Shown: positions 32,656 to 43,000 of the stretch, one piece after another
Layout of the letters: every line of letters starts with the position of its first letter
How positions within the stretch are numbered: position 1 is the stretch's first letter
DNA from: CFX5 sp023384495
GTDB lineage: Bacteria; Chloroflexota; Anaerolineae; Caldilineales; Caldilineaceae
Assembly (NCBI GenBank): GCA_048499455.1
Contig: JASNZV010000016.1
Span: 1 to 64,000, forward strand
Reading direction: 5' to 3'
DNA: 64,000 nucleotides
Made by a program: the position numbers and the translations under genes
The notes under the pieces: generated by a model
Told to the model about the DNA's origin: nothing
The model's database searches: none
Seen by the model: only the letters and a program-made list of their open reading frames with translations

Positions 32656-35600
32656 CTAGAGTGTGGGCAGATCCGACAAGACCGGCGCAAGGTGAAACTT
32701 GGGCGCCTCCAGGGATTGCCAGGCGTCGATGATCTGGCGATGGACAGGGATATTGTGCAGAAATGTGCGACGCATGGCCGGGTCGCTGATGCGGGCGGCG
32801 CGCTCTTGAACGATTTCGTGCGCCTCGGCCAGCACAGCCTCGGCGCGCCGGTCGTTGTTTGCGCGTAGCGCCAGATAGCAGTTCAGCCACAACATGGACG
32901 GATCTTCCACGTCTTGTTGGCGCAACGCAGCCAACTGGGCCACAATCGGGTCGACCAGGGCCAACGCGTGCGCCGTACGCCCCTGCGCAACTCGCACGAT
33001 TGCGAGGCCAGCCTGGCTCTGGAACGCCAGGTGCGGCTGGTGATGGAGCAACCGTATGTCCACCGCCTGGGCGTAACAGTCGGCGGCATTGCTGTATTCA
33101 GCACGGGCCAGCAGCACCTGTCCGCTCCAGTGAAGGGCATAGGCCAGCCCGCGTGGGTCATCGGATGCTTTGCAGAGATCGGCAGTTTGCTGCAGATAGC
33201 GCAACGCCGTAATGTCGTCTCCCAGATAATGATAGGCTAGCCCCAAGAAGTCCAGAAAGTGTGTGGGGTTGAATGCGTCGTTCATCCGTTCACCCAGGCG
33301 CAACGCACGGTGGCAACAATCGCGCGTCTGAGCATACTCCCCCACATTGAGCCAGAGGATGGTGAGACGGTGGAGGGCGCGCAATTCGTCGACCGCGCTG
33401 CCGACGCGCTGCGCCAATCGCAGCCGCTGGGTGGTCCATCGATGGACTTTGGCGGGATCATTGTGATAGACATGGCTGAGCGCGCTGAGCGTATTGGCCT
33501 CTTCCAACCGGCGCCCCAACTGCCTATAGCGCGCCAGCGCCTGTTCGAGCAACTGCTGGGCGCATGCCTTTTCCCCTTGAAAATGAGCCGCCCCGCCGAG
33601 CACAGCCAGCACATTCGCTTCCATCTCTGCTTCGCCCGCGTGTTGTGCGAGACGCAACGCCAGATGGAGATGGCGATCTGCCCGCGTCAAGCGCGACTGG
33701 CCGAGATAGGCCTTCCCCAGCGCCAGATGGCCAGCAACGCGCGCCCGGGGATAGCTGCCCAATCGTCCAAGATGGACCAACCGGCGCGCTACTGCGGCCA
33801 GTTGCGTGTGGTCACCGCAAGTGGAATGGTGTTCGGCCAGCTCCATCAACACATCGGCCAGCGCCTGTTCCATCGGGCGAGAGCCCTCAGTCGCCTGCCG
33901 GTGGGCAATCGCGCGGGCAGCTTCCGCCAGCCATTGCCCGCCTTCTTCCCACAGCCCCAGCATGAGGTAGAGATAGCGCAGCGAGCCAGCGCAGGCGGCC
34001 AACCGATCCATATCGCCGTGCACGACTGCGGTGGTCCACGCGCAGCGGATGTTGTCAATCTCTGGCCGGATGGCGGCAAGCGCCTCGTCGACCGCATAGC
34101 CGCGCAGGCCATCCGCATGATCGCGCAAGAGGTCGAGATAATGGGCGCTATGATTGGCGTCGACCACACGACGCGGCGACCCCACACTCTGCCCGATCAC
34201 ATACTGGCGCAATAACTCATGCAAATCGTAGCGCCCCTCGCCATTTTGATAGAGGAGCGACTTGTCCACCAGGCCGGCAAGATGAGCGGCCTCTGTGCGC
34301 AGCACCGCCACAGCGGCGGCGCGGTCGAAGCCGCCACGAAAGACCGCAGCGCCCGTAAGCGCCTGTCGCTCTGGCGGAGACAACAGGCTCCACGAATGCT
34401 CAAACACAGCCTGCATGGTGCGATGACGCTGGGGCAGATCGCCCTGCTCACTTTGGAGCCAATCAACCCGTTCGGCCAGCCTGTCGGCGATTTCCGCCGG
34501 GCTTAACTTATGCACCCAGGCTGCGGCTAGTTCGATCCCCAAGGGCAAGCCACACACAAACCGGCAAATCCGCACGACCGGGGCAAGCGTGTCGGGCGTC
34601 AGCGCAAAGTGGGGAAGACGCTGCCGCGCGCGGGCGGCAAAGAGCGCAACGGCAGGATAGGCATCCGCCGCGGGATCATTGATTGTGGGCGGGGTGGCCA
34701 GACCGGTGAGGCGAACTACATGCTCAACCTGGAAGTGGAGCGGCTGGCGCGAGGTGACAAGAATCTCCACATTGGGGGCCGCGCGCAAGAGTTGACCCAC
34801 CAAGGCGACGCCGGCCAGAAGATGCTCAAAATTGTCCAGCACCAACAGAAGTTCTTTGTTGCGCAAAAAGGCGGTCACCTGGGCCAGCGGGTCCTGGCGT
34901 TCGCTTGGTGTCGCGCCGAGCGCGCCGGCAATGGCGCGTGCAATCTCCCGTTGCGCCTGACGTGAGTCCTCACAGGGCGCAACATCCGCCAGCGAGACAA
35001 ACCATACCCCGTCGTCAAAGCAGCCGGCCAGCGCTTCAGCGGCGGCGAGGGCAAGGCGAGTCTTGCCTACGCCCCCTTCACCCACCAGGCTCGTCAACCT
35101 GTGCGCCGGGTTGACGAGGCGCTGCAAGAGCCAGTCCAGCTCTGCGATCCGATCCACAAATTCGGTCGAGGGGCGCGGGAGGTTGTGGAGCAGCGCCGGC
35201 GCGCGCCCAAGGTCGGCGGCGCCACTGCCATCGTCCGTGACGGGAGCGCCCTGGCGGATCGCTTCGTACAGCGCCGTCGTGGCCGGCATCGGCGACACAT
35301 CGAGCTCGGCAGCCAAGATGGCGCGACAACGGCCATACTGCGCCAGCGCGGCGCTGCGTTGGCCACTCGCAACAAGGATGCGTATCAATTGCTGATGCGC
35401 TTCTTCGTTCCAGCCTTCCAGCGCGAGTTGGCGGCGGGCATATTGCTCGGCCTGGGCAAAGTCACCTCGCCTGTAATGGTAATCGGCCACCACAAAGAGC
35501 GCCTGCATCGCCTGCCGGTGATAGCGCTCCTGATGCAGACGTTGCCACTCTTCAAAGACGATGCTGTTGACCCGAAGGCCGGCCAAAAAGGGGCCGCGGT

Positions 35601-36018
35601 ACAGCGCGACTGCTTCGCGCAGCCGGGCGATACACCAGGGGCATCGATGGACGCGCCGGTGGGGATGGGTCGCCACGGTGGCCAGCAGCAGCTCGAATCG
35701 CTCTACATCCGTCCAGAGATCGGCGTGAGGGTCAAGCTGCACACTATCTTGCACCGTCAGGACAAACGGTGAGCCGTCCTCATCACCCAGCGCGCTGCGC
35801 ACACGACGAAGCGACGAGCGAAGGCTGGTCAGGGCGGTGGCGCCCGCATCTTCACCCCAAAGCAACGTCGCCAGCGAGGCGCGCGAATGATGATGTTCAC
35901 GCTCTACGGCCAGGTAAGCGAGCAGCGCGCGAGCGGAGAGCGCCTCGAACTCGGTTACCACCACCTCGTTGAGCGTTGCCTCGAACGGACCAAACAAATG
36001 AAGCTGAAGCCGTCTCAT
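32656..36018 (-). CDS. SARP/BTAD-type transcriptional regulator with NB-ARC ATPase and TPR-like repeats
   Basis: Protein of 1120 residues. An N-terminal OmpR-like winged-helix (about 1-95, starting MRRLQLHLFGPF) and a BTAD helical domain (about 100-245) form the SARP module. A STAND-type NB-ARC ATPase follows, with Walker A GEGGVGKTR near residue 315 and Walker B LLLVLDNFEH near 390, then helical TPR-like repeats to the C-terminus. This is the AfsR-like plan: ligand sensing by repeats, ATP-driven oligomerisation and promoter activation. The frame is open 88 codons upstream through AT-rich DNA; the ATG at 36018 starts the family-typical N-terminus. Target genes are unknown. Confidence 0.87.
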   Translation of the reverse strand: MRRLQLHLFGPFEATLNEVVVTEFEALSARALLAYLAVEREHHHSRASLATLLWGEDAGATALTSLRSSLRRVRSALGDEDGSPFVLTVQDSVQLDPHADLWTDVERFELLLATVATHPHRRVHRCPWCIARLREAVALYRGPFLAGLRVNSIVFEEWQRLHQERYHRQAMQALFVVADYHYRRGDFAQAEQYARRQLALEGWNEEAHQQLIRILVASGQRSAALAQYGRCRAILAAELDVSPMPATTALYEAIRQGAPVTDDGSGAADLGRAPALLHNLPRPSTEFVDRIAELDWLLQRLVNPAHRLTSLVGEGGVGKTRLALAAAEALAGCFDDGVWFVSLADVAPCEDSRQAQREIARAIAGALGATPSERQDPLAQVTAFLRNKELLLVLDNFEHLLAGVALVGQLLRAAPNVEILVTSRQPLHFQVEHVVRLTGLATPPTINDPAADAYPAVALFAARARQRLPHFALTPDTLAPVVRICRFVCGLPLGIELAAAWVHKLSPAEIADRLAERVDWLQSEQGDLPQRHRTMQAVFEHSWSLLSPPERQALTGAAVFRGGFDRAAAVAVLRTEAAHLAGLVDKSLLYQNGEGRYDLHELLRQYVIGQSVGSPRRVVDANHSAHYLDLLRDHADGLRGYAVDEALAAIRPEIDNIRCAWTTAVVHGDMDRLAACAGSLRYLYLMLGLWEEGGQWLAEAARAIAHRQATEGSRPMEQALADVLMELAEHHSTCGDHTQLAAVARRLVHLGRLGSYPRARVAGHLALGKAYLGQSRLTRADRHLHLALRLAQHAGEAEMEANVLAVLGGAAHFQGEKACAQQLLEQALARYRQLGRRLEEANTLSALSHVYHNDPAKVHRWTTQRLRLAQRVGSAVDELRALHRLTILWLNVGEYAQTRDCCHRALRLGERMNDAFNPTHFLDFLGLAYHYLGDDITALRYLQQTADLCKASDDPRGLAYALHWSGQVLLARAEYSNAADCYAQAVDIRLLHHQPHLAFQSQAGLAIVRVAQGRTAHALALVDPIVAQLAALRQQDVEDPSMLWLNCYLALRANNDRRAEAVLAEAHEIVQERAARISDPAMRRTFLHNIPVHRQIIDAWQSLEAPKFHLAPVLSDLPTL

Positions 36019-36173
36019 AAGACTGATGCTGATTATGGAGTGATTGGCTAACGATACTGATCTCTGTTTGAAAACCGGAGTAGCTCGAAGGGGTAAACAT
36101 CTTCGCAGAACTCTGGCTAAGTATATACGACAAAAAGCAAAAAAGTTGCTTACAATTTTCTTACTATCGAATG

Positions 36174-36203
36174 TAGTATACGGTTGACCCACAGCATTGC
36201 CAT
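36174..36203 (-). promoter_or_regulatory. weak candidate promoter for the SARP-type regulator
   Basis: Minus-strand TATACT (complement of 36175-36180) with ATGGCA-like -35 about 17 bases upstream, in an AT-rich 286-base gap (36019-36304) between divergent genes. The leader would be about 150 bases. Confidence 0.3.
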
Positions 36204-36304
36204 CCGCCAGATGTACGATTTTTCCAATGCAACCGGGCCGACCCCAATTCTTCCCAATCCGCTGCCGGCACGCTTTCGGCACGCCTCCCTGTTATGGTCC
36301 TACC

Positions 36305-36538
36305 ATGAGCGAACCCACCAACCGGTTGGCCGGCGACGCGCCGGGTGAATACCACTCCTACCTGGTGCGCATCTGGCGGCCTGGCCCGCAGGCTGCATGG
36401 CGCATCATGGCCGAAGCGGTCGTCACGGGCGAGCGGCGCACCTTTGCCAGCCTGGAGGAGTTGCTTGGCTTTTTGCAAACCGAACTTCGCTCACCGCCGG
36501 CGCCGCCCGACCAGCCAAGATCGCACAAGGGTCCATGA
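36305..36538 (+). CDS. small conserved-looking hypothetical protein
   Basis: A 77-residue protein starting MSEPTNRLAG with a compact central pattern YLVRIWRPG, then WRIMAEAVVTGERRTFASLEELLGFL. I recall similar small proteins with the LVRxWR ... TGERRxFxSLxxLxxFL pattern in Chloroflexota genomes, function unknown. The open frame continues upstream but the ATG at 36305 begins the patterned part; no strong ribosome site is visible. It is divergent from the SARP-type regulator gene. Confidence 0.6.
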   Translation: MSEPTNRLAGDAPGEYHSYLVRIWRPGPQAAWRIMAEAVVTGERRTFASLEELLGFLQTELRSPPAPPDQPRSHKGP

Positions 36539-36685
36539 GTTTTGTGTTGTTGTTCACGCTTCGTTTGCTTGTAGATTTGACCGAGAGGATAACAGAGATC
36601 GCCTCGGCACGCTTTCGGCACGGCCCTTTGCTATTGTCAATCTGGAGCCCCAAACCATTATCAAGCATTTCTCCAGGAGGATTGT

Positions 36686-39600
36686 ATGAAGTTACTCTTC
36701 GACGGACGTTTGGCTGGGTGGCGCCGGCGCATTGGGCGTCTGGCGCTCCTGACCGCCCTCATGCTCGTGCTGATGATCGGCCGAGCGCCAGACGATTCCA
36801 GGGCAATGGCTCGTGCGCTGAGCGAACCAGCCGCACCCGTACAGGAAAACCCGCAGCTTTTCTTCCCAACCGTCTACTATGATTACAACGACTTTATGAT
36901 CGGCGCACGCTGGCGGTCGATCCTGGTCGTGCAAAACACCAACACGGCCAGCGCGGCCTCGGTGCGGGTCAAATTTATCGGCCCTGGCGGCCAACAGATC
37001 GAACCGCCCCAACTGCGCGCCATCAACAACCAAAACGTGCCCAATCCCTTCAACCTGCCGGCAGGCCGTTCCGCTGCGCTCTGGATTGACTCGATGATGA
37101 GCATATCGAGCAACAGCAAATATGCCGCGGTCGTCTTGAGCGACCAGCCGCTGGCCGGCGTCCACTGGACCTCGGCGCAAAAACAGAGCCCGCCCGGCGA
37201 AGGGCACGGTCTCTATCAGGCCTTTACACCGACGGCGGCAACGACGGCCTACGCGCCGACGATCGCCAACAACGTCGATGGCTTTACCAGCAATCTGGCG
37301 ATCCAGAACCTGTCGAGCACACCACTGAGCGGCGTCACCCTCACCACGTTCACCGAGAGTGGCATGCAACGGGGCAGCCTGCAATCCCCCACCATCGCCC
37401 CTTATGATACGTGGCGCCCTGACCTTTCTCAGGCGGGCATCTTCCCCGGCGAACGAGTGGCGCTGACCGTCTCGGCAACTGGCCCCATCGGTGTGGTGGA
37501 CGACAAATTTGGCGGCGCCAACGGCCTTACGCTGCTCTCGTACACGGGCAACGCCGCCGTAGCCCAAACGCTCTATGCGCCGGGGCTTAGCACCAATGCC
37601 GGCGGCTCGGCAGCGTTGACCATCCACAACACCAGCACCAACCAACCGGCCATGGTGACGATCAGCCACTCGGATAACATCGGCAACACTCAAGTGCAGA
37701 TCCCGCCGCGCGCCAGCCGCACGGTGGACTATCCCGCCAATTCGCACGGCAACCAACCCTTTGTCGCCACGATCAACGCCAATCAGCCCGTGGCGGCGGT
37801 GGCTACAAACCGGACGCAGAGTGGGGGCGCCTATAGTTTTGAAGCCGTCGCCGCTGGGGCCAAGAACATTCTCTTCCCCATTGCCGCCAAGAATTACCCA
37901 AGCCCAAACAGCACCGGCGCGTTTAGCAGCAACATCTTTCTCTTCAACCCCGGCCAGACGCCGGCGCAGGTAACGGTCACCTATCCCAATGGCTTTCCCC
38001 GCCAGGATCAGATTGGCCCCGGCCAGGCGCTCAACCTCGTGCTCGACGTGGAAGGGAATCTACCGCCGAGCGCTGGCGGTTTCTTGGTCAATGCCAGCGA
38101 ACCGTTGCTGGCCATGACCTCAATGGGGTCGTTCAATGGCAACGGCGATCTCGGGATGGGCTATACAGGGATCGAGGCGCAGACGGCCGGCGTCACGATC
38201 AGCAAACAGGCCAGCGGACAGTATTTCAAGAACGGCGACATCATCACCTACACCCTCTCAATCAGCGTGGGCGAGAGCGGCGGCAGTGCGGTGATCACCG
38301 ATGACCTGCCCGATGAGTTGACCAACACCAGCTACACCGTCAGCGATGGTCTGGCGCTCACCCCCCGGCAGGGTCCCGACTATACGTGGGATGCTGAGGT
38401 GCCGGCGGGCGGCGGCGTGATCACCATCGTCGGTACGCTCGAGAGCGCGGAAGATCGCGGCGTCGCCAACGTCGCCACCATCACAGACGATACAAGCAGC
38501 GCAAACAGCTCCGCCACCGTCGTGCTCGATGTGACCCCGCCCAATACGACGCTCGATTCGCAGCCGCCAGACCCCGACAACAACGCGAGCGCCGAATTTA
38601 CCTTCAGCGGCGACGACAGCAACGCCCAGGGGACCGGTTCGGGCGTGGTCAGCTTTGAATGTCAGGTGGATGGCGGCCCCTTTGCGCCCTGCACCAGCCC
38701 GCACACGACGGCCCCTTTGAGCGATGGGCAGCATACCTTTGCCGTGCGCGCCATCGATCGCGTCGGCCATGTTGACCCCACCCCTGCCAGCCATACCTGG
38801 ACGCTTGACACGGTCGCGCCCGCCGCACCGGTGCTCGTCTCGCCCGCCAACAACAGCACGCTGGAAGATGCCCAATCCGCCACGCTGACCTGGCAGGCCC
38901 CCAGCGACCCCGATGTGGCCGGCTATGTGGTCAAGTTTGACGGCCAGGAAACGGATGTGGGCAACGTCACCTCGTATGTGGTCAATGGTTTGAGCGCCGG
39001 AACCTACCCGTGGAGCATCGCCGCCTATGACACCGCCGGCAACCGGAGCGCCTTTGCCCCCACTTTTAGCTTCCAGATCGTGGGGCCGGGTCTGGCCGTC
39101 AGCAAGCGGGCCAATGTGAGCAGCAGCCCGGTTGGCGGCGTGATCCAATACACCTACCATGTCACCAATACGGGCAATGTCGCACTCACCTTGCAGGTGG
39201 TGGATGACAAGCTCGGCCCGGTGACGCTCTCGCTCTTGCCGGGTGGCACGGTGATGCTCCCCGCCACGAGCCTGCCGGCCGGCCGTGAAGCCAGTGGCGC
39301 CCGCAGCTACACCGTCAAGGCCAGCGACCTGCCCGGCCCACTCGTCAACACGGTGGTCGTGACCGGCGCCTCGCCGAGCGGCCAGGTGGTGACGGCCAGC
39401 GCCAGCGCCACGGTAGCCCTCGAAGGAGCGAGCGGCGACGCCACGGTGACGGTCCAGCCCGGCCAGCCGGCTACGATGAGCTACACCGACCCCAGCGGCG
39501 GCAAGGTGACGGTCCAGATTCCGGCAGGAGCGGTCGATCAGCCCACGACCTTTGTCTACGATAACCAGGCGGCGCCATCGCACCCTGGCAGGTTCCAGTT

Positions 39601-39898
39601 TGCCGGGCGCAGCTTTACGCTGACAGCCTTCCGCAACAACAGCGCGCTCGACGGGCTCACCTTCCTGCAGCCGGTCACGCTGGTCATCGAATACACCGAC
39701 GCCGATGTAGCCAGGATCGATGAAGAGACGTTGCTGCTCTTTTTCTATGATGAGGCGACCGGGAGTTGGTCGCAGGTAGGGATCACGGTGGTCTCACGCG
39801 ACCCGGCCAACAACCGCATCACCTTGCAAATCACCCACCTGACCGAATTTGCACTGGGGGCGTTAGGGCCGATCTACCTGCCGCTGGTGCATCAATAG
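36686..39898 (+). CDS. large secreted multi-domain surface protein
   Basis: Protein of 1070 residues. A basic N-terminus and hydrophobic segment (about 15-35) form a signal peptide. Residues about 45-500 are repeated beta-sandwich-like modules with FFPTVYYD- and FPIAAKNY-type strands. A DUF11-like domain follows (VTISKQASGQYFKNGDIITY), then Ig-like and fibronectin-like modules (about 620-790), a second DUF11-like domain (LAVSKRANVSSSPVGGVIQY) and a ZU5-like C-terminal module (KVTVQIPAGAV). It ends in GPIYLPLVHQ, a tail I recall in many Chloroflexota secreted proteins. CAGGAGGATTGT precedes the ATG. Probably an adhesin or matrix protein. Confidence 0.8.
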   Translation: MKLLFDGRLAGWRRRIGRLALLTALMLVLMIGRAPDDSRAMARALSEPAAPVQENPQLFFPTVYYDYNDFMIGARWRSILVVQNTNTASAASVRVKFIGPGGQQIEPPQLRAINNQNVPNPFNLPAGRSAALWIDSMMSISSNSKYAAVVLSDQPLAGVHWTSAQKQSPPGEGHGLYQAFTPTAATTAYAPTIANNVDGFTSNLAIQNLSSTPLSGVTLTTFTESGMQRGSLQSPTIAPYDTWRPDLSQAGIFPGERVALTVSATGPIGVVDDKFGGANGLTLLSYTGNAAVAQTLYAPGLSTNAGGSAALTIHNTSTNQPAMVTISHSDNIGNTQVQIPPRASRTVDYPANSHGNQPFVATINANQPVAAVATNRTQSGGAYSFEAVAAGAKNILFPIAAKNYPSPNSTGAFSSNIFLFNPGQTPAQVTVTYPNGFPRQDQIGPGQALNLVLDVEGNLPPSAGGFLVNASEPLLAMTSMGSFNGNGDLGMGYTGIEAQTAGVTISKQASGQYFKNGDIITYTLSISVGESGGSAVITDDLPDELTNTSYTVSDGLALTPRQGPDYTWDAEVPAGGGVITIVGTLESAEDRGVANVATITDDTSSANSSATVVLDVTPPNTTLDSQPPDPDNNASAEFTFSGDDSNAQGTGSGVVSFECQVDGGPFAPCTSPHTTAPLSDGQHTFAVRAIDRVGHVDPTPASHTWTLDTVAPAAPVLVSPANNSTLEDAQSATLTWQAPSDPDVAGYVVKFDGQETDVGNVTSYVVNGLSAGTYPWSIAAYDTAGNRSAFAPTFSFQIVGPGLAVSKRANVSSSPVGGVIQYTYHVTNTGNVALTLQVVDDKLGPVTLSLLPGGTVMLPATSLPAGREASGARSYTVKASDLPGPLVNTVVVTGASPSGQVVTASASATVALEGASGDATVTVQPGQPATMSYTDPSGGKVTVQIPAGAVDQPTTFVYDNQAAPSHPGRFQFAGRSFTLTAFRNNSALDGLTFLQPVTLVIEYTDADVARIDEETLLLFFYDEATGSWSQVGITVVSRDPANNRITLQITHLTEFALGALGPIYLPLVHQ

Positions 39899-39937
39899 CA
39901 CAGTGGCGGCTTGCGCCTCCCGCTCGACTGATAGGCC

Positions 39938-39977
39938 GGCTGCCTAGTGCTCGTCCCCTGATGAGCACTAGGCAGCC
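39938..39977. terminator. perfect 15-bp hairpin after the surface-protein gene
   Basis: GGCTGCCTAGTGCTC (39938-39952) and GAGCACTAGGCAGCC (39963-39977) pair perfectly around ten bases, 40 bases after the stop codon and 40 before the next ATG. Only a weak T-containing tail follows, so termination is likely but not canonical. Confidence 0.5.
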
Positions 39978-40017
39978 TCTCGATTTGTGCTATCGTTCAT
40001 GCTGTAAAGGAATCTTT

Positions 40018-43000
40018 ATGCGAAACCTCATCAAATATCGGTCGGTGCGTCGCACCCTCATCTGGCTACCAATCCTATTGTTACTCGGCCTAGCACCAGG
40101 TATTATCGTGTTCCAGCCCGTGTTGGCGGCCACAATTACCGTCAATACCCCTGCGGATGTGGTAGCAAACGACGGACAATGTAGCCTGCGCGAAGCCATC
40201 ACCGCCGCCAACACGGATACGGCCTCGGGCGCGGCAGCGGGCGAGTGCGCCGCCGGCAGTGGGGCGGATGTGATCACACTGCCCGCTGGCATCTATCTTT
40301 TGACGATTGCCGGTGCAGGCGAAAACGGCAACGCCACCGGCGACCTCGACATCCTGAACGATCTGACGATCAACGGCGCCGGCGCAGCGACCACCATCAT
40401 CGACGCCAATGGCCTCGACCGGGTGATCGACGTTTTCAACAGCGGGTTGGCGGTGACGATCAATGATGTGACGCTGAAAAACGGGTCACTCGATAGCGAA
40501 GGCGGCGCTGGTCTCTACAACAACGCGAACACCGTCACCATCAACCGCAGCGCCATCGTTGCCAATGGCGCCACCTTGAGCTCGGGCGGTGGTGGCTTGT
40601 TCAACTTTAACGGCAGCTTGACGGTCAACAACAGCCTGGTGGCCGGCAACACGGCGACCGGCGGTGTTGATTTTGGCGGCGGCCTCTACAACGTCTCGTC
40701 TGGGTCGCCCGCTACGCTCAACCTCAACAACAGCACCGTTTCCGGCAACGAGGCGGTGGTTGGCGGCGGACTCTATAACGAGGGCAGCGGCGCAGTCGCG
40801 ACCATTCGCAACAGCACCTTTGCCGGCAACATCGGGCTGTTCGGTGGCGCTATCGTCAATGATGCAGCGAGCGCCCTCTCGATCCAAAACAGCATCCTCA
40901 CCAACAACGAGGGTGGGGGCGGTGGCTCCGACGATTGCAGCGGGCCTGGCATCACAGGCAGCAACAATCTGATCGACGACCACGCCAGCGGCGATTGCAG
41001 CGGCGTCAGCGATGCGGCAGCCACCAATGTGGACACCAGTCTGACCAACAATGGCGGCGCAACCGCTACCCATGCGCTGCTGGCCGGCAGCAACGCTATC
41101 GACGCTGGCGCGGCCAGTTGCCCCGACCACAGCGGCAACCCGCTGACCACCGACCAGCGCGGCCTCACCCGCCCACAGGGTTCTGCCTGCGACATCGGCG
41201 CCTTTGAGTTGGCTCACTTTACTTTGACAGGCGATCTGGCGGGGACGGGCAGCGGTGCGGTCACCCTCGACCCGCCCGGCGGCGCCTACGCATCGGGTAC
41301 AGAGGTCACGGCCACGGCCACACCGGCCACTGGCTCGACCTTTGCCGGCTGGAGTGGCGACTGCACGGGCACGGGGCCGTGTGTGCTGACGATGGACGGC
41401 GACAAGAGCGTCACCGCCACCTTTACCCTCAACCAGCACACGGTGAGCACGGCCACAGCCGACACGGGCAGCGGCTCAGTGAGCCTCAACCCACCCGGCG
41501 GGACATACACCTATGGCACAGAAGTCACGGCCACCGCCACACCGGCTACCGGCTCGACCTTCACCGGTTGGAGTGGAGCCTGCACCGGCACGGGTCCGTG
41601 TGTCCTCACGATGGATGGCGACAAGAGCGTCACCGCCACCTTCAGCCTGAATCAACACACCGTGAGCACGGCCACTGCCGGCGCGGGCAGTGGCACAATC
41701 GCCCTCGACCCGGCGAGCGGGCCGTATAACTATGGCACAACTGTCACCGCCACGGCCATCCCAGGGACTGGCTCGACCTTTGGTGGTTGGAGCGGCGACT
41801 GCACGGGCGCGGGTCCGTGTGTGCTGACGATGGACGGCGACAAGAGCGTCATCGGGGCATTTGAATTGGATGTGACCACCACCGACGTGACATTGGAGGT
41901 CGATACGACGACCGACTCCAACGCACTGGCTTTCCAGGTCTGTGACGACGCCGTGCCCAATGATTGTTCGCTGCGTGGGGCGATCAGCAAAGCCAATGCG
42001 GATAGCGGCAATACTTATACCATAGTCTTGCCGGCAGGGACGTACACGCTCGCTTTGGTGGGCGCCGGTGACGATACGAATGCCACCGGTGATCTGGACA
42101 TCACCACTCATTTGACCATCACCGGTGCGGGTGCGGCCACCACGATCATTGATGCCGCTGGCATCGACCGCGCTATCCAAGTGATCGGTAATGTGGCGGT
42201 CACCCTCAGCGGGTTAACCGTGCAGAACGGCAATGCGGGCGCCCACGATGGCGGCGGCATCGTGGCGCCGTCCATCACGCTGCTGGATGTACATGTGAAG
42301 AACAACACGACCACCGGGCGGGGCGGCGGCGTCTACGTTTTCAGCGGCGCGGTGATCGCCGGCAGCCTCTTCCAGGAAAACAGCACCACCAACTATGGCG
42401 GCGGCTTCTACAACTTCTCGGGCGGCACGGTGGTGATGACCAACACTCAGTTCATTGGCAATACGGCAGGTGACGGCGGTGGCCTGATGCTGGACGGGGG
42501 CACAGAGGCAGGCGCGTTCGAGAATGTGACCTTGCTCGACAACAGCGCTCTGGCCGGCGGCGGCCTGGCATCCTTCGCTGCCACCACCACGGTGAACAAT
42601 TCTCGCTTCCAGAATAACCGGGCGACCGGCGGCGGGGGAGGCGGGATGTACGCCTTCAACGCCCTGGACATGACCAATACCCAATTTACCGACAACAGCG
42701 CCACAGGCTCCGGCGGCGGGTTCAGCCATGTGAACCTGTTCGAGCCGAAAACGGGATCGGTTGTCAACAGCCTCTTTGCGGGCAACACAGCCAGCTCAGG
42801 CAACGCCATCTATTCCAACGGCCACATCACCGTGACCCACGTCACCGTGGCCAGCCCCACCCTGGTCCCTGGCTGGGGCGTCTACTTTGAGGGCTGGGCC
42901 AACGGCAGCATGAAAGTGCGCAACACGATCATTGCCAACCAGGCCAACGGCCTGCACAAGGATGGGCCGGGCGTTCTGCAAGAGGATTACAACCTCTTTT

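Noticed and set aside
38258..39583. 441-codon minus-strand frame inside the 1070-residue surface-protein gene
   Set aside because: Arg/Ala/Gly-rich shadow without family features.
41220..41875. Regular repeats in DNA that could be mistaken for a CRISPR or satellite array
   Set aside because: They are about 225-base in-frame units coding for three InlB-B-like protein repeats, with no spacers.
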